NCBI GenBank assembly: GCA_964016885.1
Contig: OZ024742.1
Location: forward strand, 14,567,622-14,631,621
DNA from: Eledone cirrhosa
Taxonomy: Eukaryota; Mollusca; Cephalopoda; Octopoda; Eledonidae
DNA length: 64,000 nt
Direction of reading: 5' to 3'
The notes under the pieces were generated by a model. It was not told where the DNA came from and made no database searches. It saw only the letters and a list, made by a program, of their open reading frames with translations. Shown here one piece after another: positions 61,239 to 64,000 of this stretch. A program made the translations under genes and the position numbers. The first letter of the stretch is position 1. Every line of letters starts with the position of its first letter.

Positions 61239-62759
61239 ACCACAGCAACATCGGCGGCGGTAGTAGTCGTAGTACCTGCAGCAAAAACAAAACTAACAGT
61301 AGCTCTGACGACAACAACAACAACAACAGCAGCAAAGAAAAACCAATCTCGTTTGCAGGTATCGCAAAGAACCTGGAAACCATCCTCATAACAAATGAGG
61401 AATTACAGGAAGCGAAGAAGATGGTGACGAAAGCCGGACACCGAGCAATCTGCAAGGCAGCCGAACATTTTTTCGAAACCCAACAGCACTGTACGGTCAC
61501 GTACCGTACAGTAAGCACAAAATCCCGTAGGGTTGAAAGAGCCACAGAGGCTCAAATACAAAAAGCCTTAGGATCTGTGTGGCAGCGGAAAACGCATATC
61601 ACCCAAGGCAAGAAATATGCCACCGTAGACGTGCTTTTTGCCACACCCCAGGAGGCAAAGGCTCAATCCTTAGTGACCATAAGGAGCGAGGAAATGGTGT
61701 TGGTGCCCTCCTACTGCGGGCAAAAAATTGTGTGGGTCAAACTGAATCACGCCCCCCCCCCCCGGGATGGCCCCTTCTTGGCTGGCCGCGTCTGTCCTCG
61801 TCGGAATCGAGAACAAAACAACTGTACTGCAAGTACAGAAAAAAGTAAAAGAAGATTGGGTCGGCACCTCCATTGAGATGTTAATCCAAACCAACCAGGA
61901 GTGCATCGAAGCTATCCCGGATGTGATAGACTTCGATAACGGCACTCAACTGCCCATAAGTGTTGAGGGCAAACGCCCGAAATGCTTTCGCTGTGGATTG
62001 AAGACTCACCTCAGGGCCTTCTGCAACGAGAAGACCCTGAGAAAGGAGAAAACCCCACTCCTTCCGAAACCGGCTCCACGGCTACCAGCAACAGGACAAG
62101 CGGCAACCATGAACGATAGGTCCGTGGCACCCATACCCACGCCACGGAAATCAAGAACAGCAGCAGCAGTGGAAGTATTAACAACAACAACAGTAATACC
62201 AAATGCAGCTGCAACAGAGACTCCGCTGCAAACATCACCAACAACAACAAGTGAAAGAGTGGAGCTGGTACCCCTCCCCGACCTCACAGTATCAGACATG
62301 GAGTGTGAGGTGGGAGAGGGATGGCAAAAGGTCGAAAGAAGGCACAAACGCAGAAGCAGCGCATCGTCGCCTTCGAAAAGGGAGGAAAGAAATGAAAAAA
62401 GGGTAAAGGCTACTGCAAAGAGACTCACAGCAGCAGCACCCACACTAGCACCACCATCACCACCGGCGACAACCCAACCGCCAACAACAACAACACCTTC
62501 AACACCACCACCACAAGCACCAACATCGCAAACACAACAAAACACACACACCCTGCAACAACGACAAGAAAATAGCAGAACCACACCCCACCCCCAGAAA
62601 AACAAATGCACGGCAATAAATACACACAACAATAAACTAATGACTTACATAATTGAACACAGACATTTCACAGCACGACTACATAATACCAGCACCAATC
62701 AAAACGCCAACGAACATAAGACTGGTAAAAATAGCACAGAAACAATACACAAACATTAA
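60830..62759 (+). pseudogene. Tx1/L1-type LINE ORF1 protein, frameshifted
   Basis: The first frame (60830-61876) has a low-complexity Ser/Asn-rich region (about residues 85-165) and then a folded-looking part (ITNEELQEAKKMV, VLVPSYCGQKIVWVKLNHAP). Similarity to a continuous ORF1 moves to another frame at the C12 run at about 61751-61763. The second frame (to 62759) gives NKTTVLQVQKKVKEDWVGTS and a CCHC knuckle CFRCGLKTHLRAFC, then a Thr/Pro-rich tail. A third frame (62653-62946) contains FPNAVGDFRDLGGTLNRRVY, suggesting another frame change before the stop. ORF1 proteins of this clade bind the element RNA. Poly-C slippage, a mutation or a sequencing error could each explain the break. Confidence 0.75.
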
Positions 62760-62981
62760 AACGAAATTCCCCAACGCAGTTGGTGATTTCAGAGACCTAG
62801 GAGGGACTCTCAACCGTAGAGTATATTCGGACATACTCATAGAAGAGCCGACGACCAGCCGAAGGGACGATTCAACGGTCCCTTCACCAGACGATCAAGT
62901 GAAAAGGGATGGAGAAACCATCCTTCCTCTACGAAAAGTACGGTAAGTGGTCTTTCCCATCTTTTCCACTCCATTTTAAAC

Positions 62982-64000
62982 ATGACCTCACTCAGAATAG
63001 GCAGCATAAATGCGCGTGGCTTGGGGTCGTCATGGAAGCAGGGTCACCTGCTCAACAACCTCAGGTCACTAAACATAGATGTAGTGGCCATCAGCGAGAC
63101 CAGAATCTCCGAAGCACGGGCCTTCGGACCGATCCTCGGTGGCTACGATGTGTACGCATCTCCCAGCCGTCCTGGATCGGGGGATGGAGTTGCTGTGCTT
63201 TTTCGGAGAGGTTTGGATCTCGCCATACGGGCCATCTTCCTGGACCCAGAGGGTAAGTTGGTGGTGCTGGACGTGACCAGCGGAGACAGGCAAGCTTTCA
63301 GGCTAGTGGCCGTCTATACCCCTACAGGAGCAGGGCGGCCTGATTTCTTCCGGCGTCTGGAGACCTTTCTTGGAACGTCCCGCTATTTAGTGTTAGTGGG
63401 CGACTGGAACGGGATCTTAGATGCACGCTGGGGCTGTGTGGGATTAGCGGTTAGGGGTGGAGGGTGCAAGAGCCTCACCAACCTGCTCAGGCGTTTTGAA
63501 CTGTCTGACAGGTACCGATTGGATTTCCCGAATGTGCCAATGTGGACTTGGACAAATCGCATATGGTCATCCAGATCATATCTAGATAGAGTATTTTGTA
63601 AGGAAATAGATAGGTCTAGCATAGGCTGTCCACAATTCAAGATAGTCAGCTACACGGACCACAAATTCGTGATCTGTGTGCTTGACTTAGATAGGCTTCA
63701 TAGACGAGGACTCGGCTACTGGAAGTTAAACGCGTCCTTACCAGCGCGCAAGGCCTACAGAGACCGGATTAGCGAACTAGTTAAGCGGGCGTTGACGGGG
63801 GCCATCGTCAACAACAAGTGGTGGTTTGCTCTGAAAAGAGCGATTAGAATAGAATCCATTAGGTTTAGTAAGGCTTTAGCAATAGAGAAAATAGAGCAGA
63901 GGGAGAACTAGTTAGAAAATTAGACGAGGCGCTTAGCAAAGGCATCGCGACCGACGTACTTGCGGCGAAATTGGCCCTTGACCAATTCTTCAATGCAAAG
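62982..64000 (+). CDS. Tx1/L1-type LINE ORF2, endonuclease part, cut by window end
   Basis: ATG at 62982 begins an AP-like endonuclease: RIGSINARGLGS, AISETRI, VAVYTPTGAG, VGDWNGILD, SYLDRVF and SYTDHKFVICVL, which are the usual EEP catalytic blocks ending in the S-D-H motif. YWKLNASL follows, as in L1 and Tx1 elements. The frame stops at 63911, but a neighbouring frame (VRKLDEALSKGIATDVLAAK) continues to the window end, so a one-base change near 63890 has probably broken the ORF. The RT lies beyond the window. ORF1 is 220 bp upstream on the same strand. Confidence 0.8.

Noticed and set aside
60935..61545. Leu-rich minus-strand frames opposite LINE ORF1
   Set aside because: They mirror the Ser/Asn CAGCAG-type region of ORF1.

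Overview
The window looks like genomic DNA from a coleoid cephalopod, most likely octopus-like. This is inferred from a split animal gene with GT-AG introns, several tRNA-derived SINE families whose heads and bodies resemble known cephalopod SINEs, very young RTE retrotransposons ending in (GATGAT)n tails, and abundant TA, CA and ATT microsatellites. No species-diagnostic gene was found, so the assignment is provisional. No rRNA, canonical tRNA gene, CRISPR array or operon was seen.

One host gene runs through the left 36.5 kb on the plus strand. Fifteen exons (2462-36478) join in phase to give 599 codons plus a stop. They match sorting nexin 25 (SNX25): an RGS domain, a coiled coil, a PX domain and a C-terminal nexin domain. 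The 5' end, including most of the expected PXA region, lies upstream of the window. The PX domain is split by an intron of about 19.3 kb (8985-28271) filled with transposons.

The first 2.46 kb is a tandem array of about 92-bp units. Each unit carries the polypyrimidine tract, the AG acceptor and the first ~62 bp of the first SNX25 exon in the window, so about 27 decoy acceptors lie directly before the functional one.

The giant intron holds SINE pieces, a Helitron with clear ends (9491-10463), a duplicated AT-rich element (11225-12867), two near-identical full-length RTE elements (15.3-19.4 kb and 20.4-24.2 kb), a fold-back element and a Penelope-like element with a GIY-YIG nuclease (about 24.98-27.71 kb). 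The first RTE copy is flanked on both sides, in opposite orientation, by a 316-bp-period element. That element can be folded into a type-I hammerhead ribozyme with a paired C3-to-U and G8-to-A change. This retrozyme-like sequence is the strongest candidate for an undescribed system. A third, decayed RTE copy lies on the minus strand at 31.2-34.9 kb in a later SNX25 intron.

Downstream of SNX25 are three large satellites: a 36-bp minisatellite (37.9-42.2 kb), a 94-bp array in which every unit is a SINE tRNA-like head with pol III box motifs (51.1-52.9 kb), and a 34-bp AT-rich minisatellite (53.7-55.7 kb). Between and after them are LINE fragments, SINEs, inverted-repeat elements, a possible exon for a small secreted EGF-like peptide (57748-57940), the C-terminus of a LINE with a restriction-like endonuclease (59278-60300, minus) and the 5' half of a Tx1/L1-type LINE (60.6 kb to the window end) with a frameshift at a poly-C run in ORF1.
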